Assembly: GCF_964340395.1 (NCBI RefSeq)
Contig: NC_135564.1
Location: forward strand, 17,668,431-17,732,430
Source of the DNA: Glandiceps talaboti
Taxonomy: Eukaryota > Hemichordata > Enteropneusta > Spengelidae
Reading direction: 5' to 3'
Length of the DNA stretch: 64,000 nt
Both the position numbers and the translations under genes were made by a program. Positions within the stretch are counted from its first letter, which is position 1. The number at the start of each line of letters is the position of its first letter. Shown here one piece after another: positions 53,881-64,000 of the stretch. The notes under the pieces were generated by a model. It made no database searches. It had not been told where the DNA came from and was given only the letters and a program-made list of their open reading frames with translations.

Positions 53881-54174
53881 CAGGGCTTGAAATTAACTTC
53901 TTTCTTTGGTAGTCTTAGTGCGCTACCAATTTCAGAAAGTGAAAGTCCAAAGATTGTGACCAGTAGTCCCATATTTCTGAACTGAAAAGTTGCTCTATTT
54001 GCAATATGTTTGTTATTAAAATATTTGTTGTATGCCTGTAAATCTTCCATCCTTTAAATCATCGCATAATCAATGATAGCCTGAGTGGGCTACCAGCTGC
54101 AAGTTATGCTAGGCCAATGCCAAGAATTGGTTGTATGTGGACACGAGACTACAATACTGTTATTTTGAGCCCTG
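53881..54174. mobile_element. hAT-like MITE inserted in minisatellite
   Basis: Ends CAGGGCTTGAAATTAAC and the reverse of CAGGGCTCAAAATAAC are inverted repeats, bordered on both sides by CATTA. Removing the 294 bases and one CATTA restores a normal minisatellite unit, which shows it is an insertion. A CAGGG terminus is common in hAT elements, though they normally duplicate 8 bases. Confidence 0.85.
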
Positions 54175-55590
54175 CATTATATTCCCCAGTGTACAATATT
54201 GAAATATGGGAGTCTTAACTCTAAATACTGTTTTGAATAGAGACATTGTATTCTCCAGTGTACAGTATTAAAATATGGGAGTTTAAACTCTAAATACTAT
54301 TTTGAATACAGACATTCTGTTCTTCAGTGTACAGTATTAAAATATGGGAGTCTGAACTCTGAATGCTATTTTGAATACAGCCATTCTGTACTTCAGTGTA
54401 CAGTATTAAAATATGGGAGTCTGAACTCTAAATACTATTTTGAATACAGACATTCTGTTCTTCAGTGGGTACAGTATTAAAATATGGGAGTCTGAACTCT
54501 AAATACTATTTTGAATACAAACATTCTGTTCTTCAGTGGGTACAGTATTAAAATATGGGAGTCTGAACTCTAAATACTATTTTGAATACAGACATTCTGT
54601 ACTTCAGTGTACAGTATTAAAATATGGGAGTCTGAACTCTAAATACTATTTTGAATACAAACATTCTGTTCTTCAGTGGGTACAGTATTAAAATATGGGA
54701 GTCTGAACTCTAAATACTATTTTGAATACAGACATTCTGTACTTCAGTGTACAGTATTAAAATATGGGAGTTTGAACTCTAAATACTATTTTGAATACAA
54801 ACATTCTGTACTTCAGTGGGTACAGTATTAAAATATGGGAGTCTGAACTCTAAAGACTATTTTGAATAGACATTGTGTTCTTCAGTGTACAGTATTAAAA
54901 TATGGGAGTCTGAACTCTAAATACTATTTTGAATACAGACATTCTGTACTTCAGTGGGTACAGTATTAAAATATGGGAGTCTGAACTCTAAATACTGTTT
55001 TGAATACAGACATTCTGTACTTCAGTGGGTACAGAATTAAAATATGGGAGTCTGAACTCTAAATACTATTTTGAATACAGACATTCTGTACTTCAGTGTA
55101 CAGTATTAAAATATGGGAGTCTGAACTCTAAATACTATTTTGAATACAGACATTCTGTACTTCAGTGTACAGTATTAAAATATGGGAGTCTGAACTGTAA
55201 ATACTATTTTGAATACAGACATTCTGTACTTCAGTGTACAGTATTAAAATATGGGAGTCTGAACTGTAAATACTGTTTTGAATACAGACATTCTGTACTT
55301 CAGTGTACAGAATTAAAATATGGGAGTCTGAACTCTGAATACTATTTTGAATACAAACATTCTGTTCTCCAGTGTACAGTATTAAAATATGGGAGTCTGA
55401 ACTCTAAATGCTATTTTGAATACAGACATGCTGTTCTTCAGTGTACAGTATTAAAATATGGGAGTCTGAACTCTAAAGACTATTTTGAATAGACATTGTG
55501 TTCTTCAGTGTACAGTATTAAAATATGGGAGTCTGAACTCTAAATACTATTTTGAATAGACGTTCTGTTCTTCAGTGTACGTATTTAAAG
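54175..55590. repeat. 69/71-bp minisatellite (about 20 units)
   Basis: Units read ACAGTATTAAAATATGGGAG, TCTGAACTCTAAATACTATT, TTGAATACAGACATTCTG and TTCAGTG. Variants with TTCAGTGGGTACAG are 71 bases, others 69. The centre is uniform and the left end diverged. The 155-residue open frame within it exists because 69 is a multiple of 3. Confidence 0.95.
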
Positions 55591-56099
55591 TTCTTTTATC
55601 ACCATGGAACAAAATAAAATCATAATGTAGTCAAAGCCAGTGTCACCAAAGGACATCAAAAAATGTGATATTACTTTGAGGCTAAAGTTCCCTGGCAGTA
55701 TGTACAAAGTATCCTACAGCAAGCTACCAAGGGTTACCAGGAACAAGGTCACTGGTGTGTTGGGTTCTGGCACACGGGGCACTTCAAAGCATTGTATGAC
55801 AGATTGTAACAGTTGTAACATACTATGGCAATTTTTCTTTTTAATTGTCTCAGAAATAGGGTACACGTAGGTACATGTAGGCTAGGGAGGGAATACCTTC
55901 ATTTGGCTGTTTGTTTTTTATTTTTCATAAATAATACTTCAACCCAAAAACAAAAACATTGCGATAGTTTGAAATATGTACAGCTCTCGCTCAGGAAAGA
56001 AAGCAGACATGCATGGAAGGAAGGTCAAGAAGACAAGGAAAAATATTTAGGTAAAATGTTTAGGGTCAGAGGCTTAAACTGGGGTTGGTCAGGTTATTT

Positions 56100-56135
56100 G
56101 AAACCATAGACCCTCCAAGTTGGTGGAGGGCTATG
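56100..56135. repeat. Short inverted repeat
   Basis: CATAGACCCTCCAAGT pairs with TGGTGGAGGGCTATG, a hairpin of about 13 base pairs. A related half (CCATAGACCCTCCACATG) is at 42697. Confidence 0.6.
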
Positions 56136-56227
56136 CTGAAACACATTTTTTTGGGATAATACAGTGAATACATTCGGTCGATCTTTTCCTTTGAGGCGAG
56201 CAGCCTTCAACTGACCTTCCATATTTT

Positions 56228-56388
56228 GTCCGTTTTGTACCCTAAAGTTTATCGATGGTTTGGGCTTTTCTGTACACCATTTTGCATTACAGAAATGTAT
56301 AGATATTTTTTCCATTTTGTACCCTAATGTTTATCGATGGTTTGGGCTTTTCTGCACACCATTTTGCATTACAGAAATGTATAGATAT
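56228..56388. repeat. ~81-bp tandem duplication
   Basis: TTTTGTACCCTAAAGTTTAT to ACAGAAATGTATAGATAT is repeated immediately with few changes. Recent duplication; no coding signal. Confidence 0.9.
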
Positions 56389-56755
56389 CTACGTAGTCTC
56401 CACAAATATTTACACCAATGAAAAACTGTTGTTAATCATCTGAGTATTCTGAACATACATCGTTATAACTTATTTGCATACTAATTTACATACTAATTTA
56501 CATATTGTTTTGTGGCTCTCCACAGGAATACAAATAACAAAACTGACAATGACAATTTCTTCATCTGAAGTAAAAACTAACTTTATTGCTGTGAATAAGA
56601 GAAATGACAAAATAATAGGAGTGTACACTGCAGTAATTATGCTACAAATTTACTTAGTCTCCACAGAACTACTTGTGACAGCCTCTACAGCATTAACTCA
56701 AAAATATCAATACACGCCATTACTCTACAAACCCCTCTCTCTCATCTCCACTCTA

Positions 56756-57188
56756 TAAAACAACTCTGCTGCTAAAGTCTACACTCTATAGTATACAATT
56801 AGTTTTACATTCAGATTGTGTTAACAAAACAACTCTGTCTCCTACACTGTGACACTGTCACTATGAAATAAGTCAGTTACATTCAGACTGTGTTTACAAA
56901 ACTCTGTCTTTTCTGTAAAACAACTCTGGTACTGCACACTGTGACACTCAGTGACTGTCACTATAAAATTAGTCAGTTTTTACATTGACTGTGTTTACAA
57001 AACAACTCTCTTCTGTAAAACAACTCTGTTACTACACTGTCTCTATAAAATTAGTCAGTTTTTACATTCAGACTGTGTTTACAAAACAACTTTGTCTCTT
57101 CTGTAAAACAACTCTGGTACTACACTGTGAATCTATGAAATAAATCAGTTCTTACAGTCAGACTGTCTTTATAGACCAATTCTGTCTC
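56756..57188. repeat. ~110-bp degenerate tandem repeat (4 units)
   Basis: ACAAAACAACTCTGTCTC, TACTACACTGTGA, ATAAAATTAGTCAG and CAGACTGTGTTTACAAAA recur in order. The array directly follows (on the minus strand) the stop of the hAT-type gene fragment at 57189. Confidence 0.85.
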
Positions 57189-58554
57189 TTACAAATCTGT
57201 CTCTGCACAACTATCATACAAAGTTATCCTTCTATTTCTAATATTACCCCAGATACTTGCAGCTCTCTGAAAGTCAAAATCTGCTGGCAGCTGACCCTGG
57301 ATCGATACCTGAAGTAGAGCATTGGTTATTCTTTCACACAGTCTGTTTCTTGGTGATGTTTTCACTCTCTTCAGGGCACTGAATCCTCTTTCACAGTCTG
57401 GAGAGATAGAAAAAAATAATGTATGAGTCATCATGTCATAACATGCCATTTATTGAAATAAGACAGAAAAATAATTTGCCATTGAACTACATTTATAAAC
57501 TTGGCAAACTGCTTGAAAGAGTACATGGCTAACCTGCTGTTGACACTGGAATTACCAAGGCCACCTGTGCTAGTTTGGACAAATTGGGGAAGTTATCTTC
57601 TAGTTTTCCACTGAGCAAACACAGTGTCTCTCTGAAGTTGAGTTGATCCTTCTTCCTCCACACAGTTGGTAAAAACACTTCCACTCCACCAAACACCTTT
57701 CCTCATCTACTACTGTACTATAGTGGTCAAGTAATACCTAAAAATAAACAAGCAAGAGACAGAACTATTAAATGGAGGAAATCATTCAAATGACCATGTT
57801 TTCTGAATTGGATAATAAAGTTGAAAGAATCATGGTTATAATAACAAGACTTCACTCACCTCTAACTTATCTTGCCCGTAACGGTATTCATCCAGGACTT
57901 CACAGAGTTCAACATCCAGTATCAGCTTAGGATCAAAGATTGTGAACGCTTCTAAAATGTCACTGTGGGGGAACCTCCAGGCCTGGATGTTTTCAGTCAA
58001 GCTTGTGATTAATCTGTCATGCACCTGGAAGGGAAAACAATTTTAAACAAGCGACCTATCGGTCAGAATAGCTCCGCTGTTTTTTTTTAATTTAATTTTT
58101 TATTTTGGTGACATGTAGAAGTGGTTCAGTTCTTCAGCTCTTCACTATGCAGTTTTGTTTTAGCGATGCAATAAAGTGGTTAGTGGTTCATATGATGTCT
58201 CACTATAAAACACATTTTACACAGAAGTTGGTTATGTATTGTACTTTTATACCATAGTCACCATTTTTATAACAAAAATCTACTGTTATGAAAAATTGCA
58301 CAAAATCTCAGAAAAAAAAAGACTGGGAAATGCAAACAAGAAAAAGAAAAATAAGAGGATTTTGAGGTTGGCTATAAATAATTCCAGTGTCTTACAGCTT
58401 TAACCCTGGAAAATTTTAATGATGAATGAAATAAACTAGGGATCTAAAATAATTTTGAGGCAATTTGAATTTCAATTTTCTAACAAATTTACCAAGTCAA
58501 CAACATTCAACTTGTACAAGTTGTAGTAGATATATATGATAATATAGGGAAGAA

Positions 58555-59127
58555 ATGTATTAATCGCCATCTTAGTTTCCGGACGGCGACAATCCCCGCC
58601 AAGTACCCGAAAGAGAGTCATTCTCAGCCATACGTTACAGTGGTAACACTCGTTCATGTTCTATTACCTTTCATAAAGAAAACACAACGAAATGGTTGAA
58701 GTGATCTTTTTTTTTTTTATTTCTTTTCATCACAACAACAAAATCTGCATGATCAAAAGTGTTGTAAACTAAACCAGAAAGAATTATCGGACTGGCTAAA
58801 CTTCCCGATGAACTGGAGTAAGGTCCAAGTCCAAGTAAGCCTCGATAGTACTATAGTACGTGAGAAAATCGTCTCAAACTAGCGATACAACTTTCAAAAT
58901 ATAACTTGACATGTCTTCATTTGTTAGAGTTATACAATTCAAGACGCGTTTTCACTCGAAAACAACAATTCTGTGAATAATGACACTCTGAACGCAGCGA
59001 TTTCTCGGACGATGTTACCACTGTAACGTATGGCTGACAACGACTTGCTTCCGGGTTAGTCCCTCGTGCATCCGGGTAACTGGGATTGTCGCCGTACGGA
59101 AACTAAGAAAGATGGCGATTAATACAT
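58555..59127. mobile_element. Foldback MITE with ~100-bp inverted ends
   Basis: Left end ATGTATTAATCGCCATCTTA then TTTCCGGACGGCGACAATCC is the inverted copy of the right end (GGGATTGTCGCCGTACGGAA then AGATGGCGATTAATACAT). Matching resumes at CAGCCATACGTTACAGTGGT on both sides. The centre (58680-59010) codes for nothing recognised. It is inserted in an intron of the hAT-type fragment. Confidence 0.85.
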
Positions 59128-60440
59128 ACATCGTCTGATATTTTAATTTACAGTGTTTCTTGTGACCGGCGCCTGTCAGCAGACTCGGCCATTTTTTTCA
59201 TCATTCCATTGTATTTAAACCTTGTACTTGACATTTCGCAATATTTATAATTCTCAACAAAATACCTCAACATGCCTCACTTCGCTCGTACTCAAAGCAG
59301 CCCCTCGCGGTATGATCACTGATGACATGATGAGAGAGAACCTTTTCGGATTTACATGTAAAATGGGGAAAGATGCGCAAAACGTAATGCAAAGTCTGAA
59401 GCCAAATTAAAGTTGTAATTATTTAAATTATTTTTACTTGCCAAATATTTGCATTTTGGAAATGGCAAGACACGTTCATGTCGTTTAACTTTACATGTGA
59501 ACTGTCGGCCAATAAACAAAGTTTGGTTGATTCACGGTCCGCAGTTAGACTGCTCTTGCATAACTTCAACCGCATGCCTAGGCATGCCTTCCTTACGCAA
59601 GTTGTCTTCACTGTCACTCAAAATTGCACGACAATATAGAATTAATCACAAGTTACATGTTATCTGAAAACATCACATTTTTATAGTGGGTCTGAAGTGT
59701 GATTTTAGTAAGTACCAAGAACGTCCCGTGTTACTATGGAAAATCACCCGGTCAAATGAGGTCAGCTTCAGCTTCTGGTCGAATCAGGATAGAGTATGCA
59801 AATAAGGATGTTGCGGACTGGCTGATTATGTAGAAGGGGTGCAGAATTTGGATTTGAAGTTTACAACCCTGTTTCGAATAAACACTTGTCACTTCATGCA
59901 TTTGGGCGCCCAATGCGTAGAATTATGACTATAGCAAATATTACATTGCTTGTTTGACGTCAATAGTGTCTTTTGAAAAGTGGCAGTTTACTTAAAGTCT
60001 CGTCGACTGATTTCCAATATGGCGTATATATATCTAACAAGAAGTTTTCACGGAGATGATGAAAATGACATTTTATGAAAAAAAATCATAAAAAATTGAA
60101 AATGGCACAGATCAACTTGGCATGAACAAATCTGAATAGCCTCCCCCCAGGGAACATGCACACCAAATATCTAAGAATTCTGACTGTCACTTTCGGAGAA
60201 AATAATGAAAATATACAAGTTTGACAGACACCTATGATTCACTCTACTCTCTATACTCTATACAACCTATACCTAAAGCTACGCTTTCAGCTTTCGCTGA
60301 CAGCGGAGCTAAAAATTGTAAGCTGAGCCAGTCAGGTCTATTTATTTCTCAACAAAAAGTTTTTAATCAAAGCTGTGACAGACATCAAAGTGACAGTCAT
60401 TTGGTAATACAAAGAATGGTCACACGAAATAATAATGAAT
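59128..60440. other. Intron / intergenic stretch, nothing recognised
   Basis: Open frames of 60-76 residues exist but have no domain or splice support. CGGCCAATAAACAAAG at 59508 is a lone CCAAT context. Confidence 0.35.
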
Positions 60441-61348
60441 TAAATACTTAAACGAGTTTTGAAATCTGTAAGGGCTTGGTCTGGGCAACTTATGTTAAAA
60501 CCATTGTCATTTACGTTGCGTATGTAATCACCCACACTCCTGAAGAACTCTCCTGGCACCATTAATTTTGCATCCAGAACTGCCAAAGTTGTTTGTATCT
60601 GGTCCTTGATACCAGTGAAATCTAGATCTGATTTCTGCAAAAAAAAAAAGAAAAGAAAGAAGGAATGAATATTTTTTTGAAAAAATGGTTACATTGACTC
60701 GTAGAAGTAATTATCTTAGATGTGAAAATAGTGTTCAACATTTGCAAATAACTGATGACCATAACATGATAACTACTCTGTTCCTTTCAACCCTTTCTGT
60801 ACTAAAACTTTCCCGCCAATTTATAAAAAATAAATAGATAAATTTTTGTTTTTTTGTTGGTTGTTTGCATAAATCAACTTGATTTTAGACCTGAATTAAA
60901 AAAATATTATTTCTAAGAAGTAATATTCTTACATTCATGAAAAATTTCTTAAAATTTTACTGTCTATATCATTTCTAACTTGTCTCCAGTTGTCAAAGGG
61001 TTAAAAAACCACTGATGGGAATATAGAAACAATGCTCAGTGATTGGGAAGTCTCAAAACACCAATGTGACAATGGCCCCATTCCAGCAAAAATGAATGGG
61101 CCATTTTCAATTTCAATGGACCATTCAGAAATTCTAATGGGCCCAAGTTATCATTCATGATCCAACAATAAAGCGAAATAGTTAAAATGAAGTAACCATC
61201 AATTCTACATTTTTATTGACAAAATATGAGCTCACACATAGGGAGGTTTCAAATGTGAAAGATGCATCTTTCAATCACAGGTCATTACATAACAGTTAAC
61301 TATTATAACAAAATCCAAACAATGATGAGCACAGGGATATATGAGTCT

Positions 61349-63527
61349 CTATTTAACAGAGGTTTTTATTAGCCTCTTTTTGTCATGAAATTTCCTTAAG
61401 GATTCCTCAAAGTTGTGGTCTTTGAGACCTTTACCCTCAAGTTGAACTCGTAATAGTCTCTCACAATGTAGTGGTGAGAGCCTGTTTCTCAGCTTGGATA
61501 CCACTATATATATTCTGTTGGCTGAATACCCGCTCACACCCAGCTGTGTGGAGCGGTGGGACAAGTGCTATCTGAGCCAGTTTGATCAAGTCTGGTATGT
61601 CATCAGCATGGTGTTGAATAAGTAGACTCCATAGGTTAGCCATATTGTCGACTAGATACATAGCTGCATTCACAATCATCTTGGCCTGATAACCACTGGA
61701 TCCTGATTCTGATCAGGTCCTTATTCAGTATGGGATCAGAGTGTGAGTCTTTGTGTGTCTGAAAATGTATAAACAAATAGATTTCATTCACAATTATTTT
61801 GGTCATTTCTAACCAATCTATCAATGTTCTAACCCTTACAGGTTTGACTTTTAGTTGTATAGCTGTACACAGGCATTCTGTTTGTCATTATATTTGCTGC
61901 AATAAAATCTTTCTGTGTAAAATGTATTTGAAAACCTTTCAGGAGTATTGTCAATTAGTGTTTAGCATCAATTCCTACCTGTTTTTCACCATAGAAGTGA
62001 AGTAGGGTCTCCATCTCCTCAACCCCATAGCTGTTGATATCAGACTCAAACCGTATGGTCCTCATAGAAAGGATGTAAAAAGCATCAAGAATGCCTTTCT
62101 CAGGGAACCTGATAATAAATAGGATAAATAAGTTACTAGTAGACTGAATAACAAGACTACATCATGTCTATGCTTTCAATTCTATTCCAATAATTAAGTG
62201 ACCACTTAGACTAAATGTTGTGAGATGTTACACATGACAAAGAGAGCAAAGTGTGAAATGGGATTGGACCAACTGACCTGCTTTTGATATTTGATATCAG
62301 CTTGTTTACAAAGGTACTCTTCAGGGCAGTTAGGTTTGTGTTGGCTGCTTGCAAACGGTGTCCACTGTACTCATAATGTCCATCCTCAGTCCTTTTGACA
62401 ACAGACTCGTACCTTTCCACATGTGTCTCAATTTGAGTAGTCCCTTGTTTATAGGCTTCTAAGTCAGCAATACAGAGGTCAAGGGATACCTGAAAATAGA
62501 TATGAAATAAATTATTTTAATCAGCAATTAATGAATTGATATAATAGCCAGCTGACACAAGGGTTTTCATGATCTTCAATCTTAAGGTGAGTAATTTAGA
62601 CTGCATCGTGATGTCCATGACAAGTACAAAGACAGCAGAAAATGACAATAATGACATACTAGTATGATTTGAAAACCAATAACAATAACAAAAAGATATT
62701 TAAAAAAAGGATAACGATCACATTATCATTGACATACCTTGGCTTTGGCAACATCCAGACTGTCACTTTGGAACTTTAGGCACAGTTTTGACACGACAGG
62801 GATGACGTCCATCATCAGGTAAGTGGTGAAAATGAATTGGGTTGTAGCCATGTATTTCAATAGGCCCTTAGCAATGGGATCTTTGTGTGCAGTACGACTA
62901 TGCAGGTAAGTCAACAGGGGATCAATTGTTCTGTATACAGCCTCCAGTGCCTCATAAAAAGACAACCACCTAACAGCATGAACCTCTCTGTATTTGAGCT
63001 TGGGATGGTTGAGGATATCCTGTATTTTGTGTAGTTGCTTTTCACGCTGTGGAGATCTCTTGAAGTAATAGAATAGCTGAGTCAACCACTCTTGGTATTT
63101 CTTGAGAAGTGGGAATCCACTTGCAGCCTGAGAGGTGCATAATGCCAACCTGTGTGCCAGACAGTGGATATTCATGATATGCGGGTTTAACTCCTTCATA
63201 CGACCATGTACCCCCTTGTTTAGACCAGTCATGACCGAGGCACCATCTGTTCCCAACCCCACTACCTTTTCTATAGGTATCTCTCTCTTCTGCAGTACCT
63301 TCACAAGTTCTCCATGTAGTCCCAGGCCGCTACCATCTTCATATTCTATGTCCTGAAGAAATACACTTTTTGCTTCTCCAGAGCCAGGTTTAATTATACG
63401 GGCATTTATAGTCATCCTTGCAGTATTTGCTATATCTGTGCTTTCGTCACATAACATGGACATAAATGGGGACTCCGCTATTTGAGCATTAACCTCATCA
63501 TCAATTGTGGCGTTGACTTCCCAATCA
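61349..63527 (-). mobile_element. hAT-type transposase (zinc-finger-862-like), gene A
   Basis: Minus-strand exons: 63527-62738, 62489-62278, 62108-61979, 61758-61349, with good splice sites and consistent phase for the first three. Motifs in order are MSMLCDESTDIANTARM, GLGTDGASVMTGLNKG, HCLAHRLALCTSQAA and VRWLSFYEAL, then RFPEKGILDAFYILSM and PDLIKLAQIALVPPLHTAGC leading to ERVFSQQN, the hAT dimerisation part. The first two include the usual catalytic Asp positions; the Glu is in CERVFS. The N-terminal zinc finger is not seen. The last exon changes frame near 61690 and again near 61515, so it is probably inactive. AGGCTAATAAA near its stop may serve as poly(A) signal. A hAT-like terminus lies upstream at 63832-63848. 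Confidence 0.85.
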
Positions 63528-63831
63528 CTGCACTAATACATAAGGAACGTGAAATGGGTTTATAAAAAGGGTCAAATCGGACTAGAGAAACCGCGTCTGC
63601 TTGTTCCTTCGCACTATACTCCAGTAAGCTGACTATGTCTAGACTATTCAATAACAATAAACATGGCGTGCTATATGAAACTGCATACCAACAGTAATAT
63701 AAACAATCTAAATATGTAGTAGACACAGTGGGTTTTGTTATAACTGTACAGTTGTGCTACAATGCCACTGGCGCTATTTTTAAAGTAATTGCCCAAAGGG
63801 CTAAATCACTTGTACAGGGCAAGTAAAAGGC

Positions 63832-63848
63832 CATTATTTTGAGTCCTG
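63832..63848 (-). mobile_element. Candidate 5' terminus of hAT gene A
   Basis: The minus strand here reads CAGGACTCAAAATAATG, one or two changes from the terminal repeat CAGGGCTCAAAATAAC of the MITE at 53881-54174. It lies about 320 bases upstream of the first recognised transposase exon. Confidence 0.45.
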
Positions 63849-64000
63849 CTGGTGCTATTGAAACAGTAGACTGTAAGGGACGATCAGACAATGTCACACA
63901 AGCTCAGTAAGCAAAATTCGTTCATTTAGGGGGATGGGGTCTGGTGTCAATGAGATTGCTGAACTTCATTTTCACACACTTCAAACCAACTTTTGACAAA
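63849..64000. other. Right edge, nothing recognised
   Basis: No coding or repeat signal can be supported. Confidence 0.3.

Larger units (their letters stand above)
57189..60634 (-). mobile_element. hAT-type transposase fragment (C-terminal half), gene B
   Basis: Minus-strand exons: 60634-60448, 58024-57860, 57737-57534 and 57397-57189. They encode MVPGEFFRSVGDYIRN, RFPHSDILEAFTIFDPKLI, LAQVALVIPVSTA and, across a junction, DCERGFSALKRVKTSPRNRL, the hAT dimerisation/C-terminal region of zinc-finger-protein-862-like proteins. The DESTD and TDGAS parts are absent: the next DNA upstream is the 3' end of gene A. The first two exons do not join in phase, and exon 57737-57534 changes frame near 57670 (EERCLVEWK to EVFLPTVWRKK). 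A 573-base foldback element sits in its first intron. Most likely a decayed copy. Confidence 0.75.

Noticed and set aside
55025-55492. 155-residue repetitive open frame in the 69-bp minisatellite
   Set aside because: Same effect of a period divisible by 3; it breaks where 71-base units occur.
1-64000. Search for LTR, retroviral, Polinton or capsid-bearing elements
   Set aside because: No paired long terminal repeats or recognisable gag, integrase, envelope or capsid-type proteins were seen; the only reverse-transcriptase match is the LINE tail at 10712-11030.

Overview
The window is eukaryotic and AT-rich. Genes are intron-rich with GT-AG splice sites, and introns and intergenic DNA are full of microsatellites, minisatellites, MITEs, SINEs and other transposon remnants. 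A CPAMD8-type thioester protein, a tRNA-derived SINE and hAT transposases of the zinc-finger-862-like kind suggest a marine invertebrate deuterostome (cephalochordate or hemichordate). That placement is inference; no species-diagnostic sequence was recognised.

Region 1 (1-22876, + strand) is the 3' part of one large gene. Twenty-eight exons can be joined from 817 to the stop at 22876; together they are 5187 bases and stay in one open frame (1728 residues). The protein belongs to the alpha-2-macroglobulin/C3 superfamily. In order it has MG domains, a bait-like region bounded by two furin-type basic sites, a Methyltransf_FA (farnesoic acid O-methyltransferase-like) module, a thioester domain with GCGEQ, a receptor-binding domain, a Kazal domain and a long acidic tail with possible glycosaminoglycan sites. 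Start codon, signal peptide and first MG domains lie before the window. Its introns hold a 66-bp minisatellite, a LINE 3' fragment, a SINE, a Helitron-like repeat with a C1q-like fragment beside it, and several MITEs.

Region 2 (22877-27700) is intergenic: tandem repeats, a TA-flanked MITE and a reverse SINE.

Region 3 (about 27700-45545, + strand) is a head-to-tail cluster of four intact two-exon genes, each encoding a 123-residue SnoaL/DUF4440-like (NTF2-fold) protein. Promoter, intron and 3' flank are duplicated with the coding parts, and similarity between copies is mosaic, as expected from unequal exchange or gene conversion. Their substrate or partner cannot be read from the sequence. 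This cluster and the thioester protein's domain makeup are the most interesting parts of the window.

Region 4 (45546-57188) shows no confident gene. It holds two Helitron-like hairpin elements, a foldback element, a 69/71-bp minisatellite split by a MITE, and one speculative cysteine-rich micro-ORF.

Region 5 (57189-63850, - strand) carries two different hAT-type transposase genes with introns. The right one keeps DESTD, TDGAS and CERVFS motifs but has frame breaks in its last exon. The left one is a C-terminal half only. No retroviral, LTR or capsid-bearing element was recognised.
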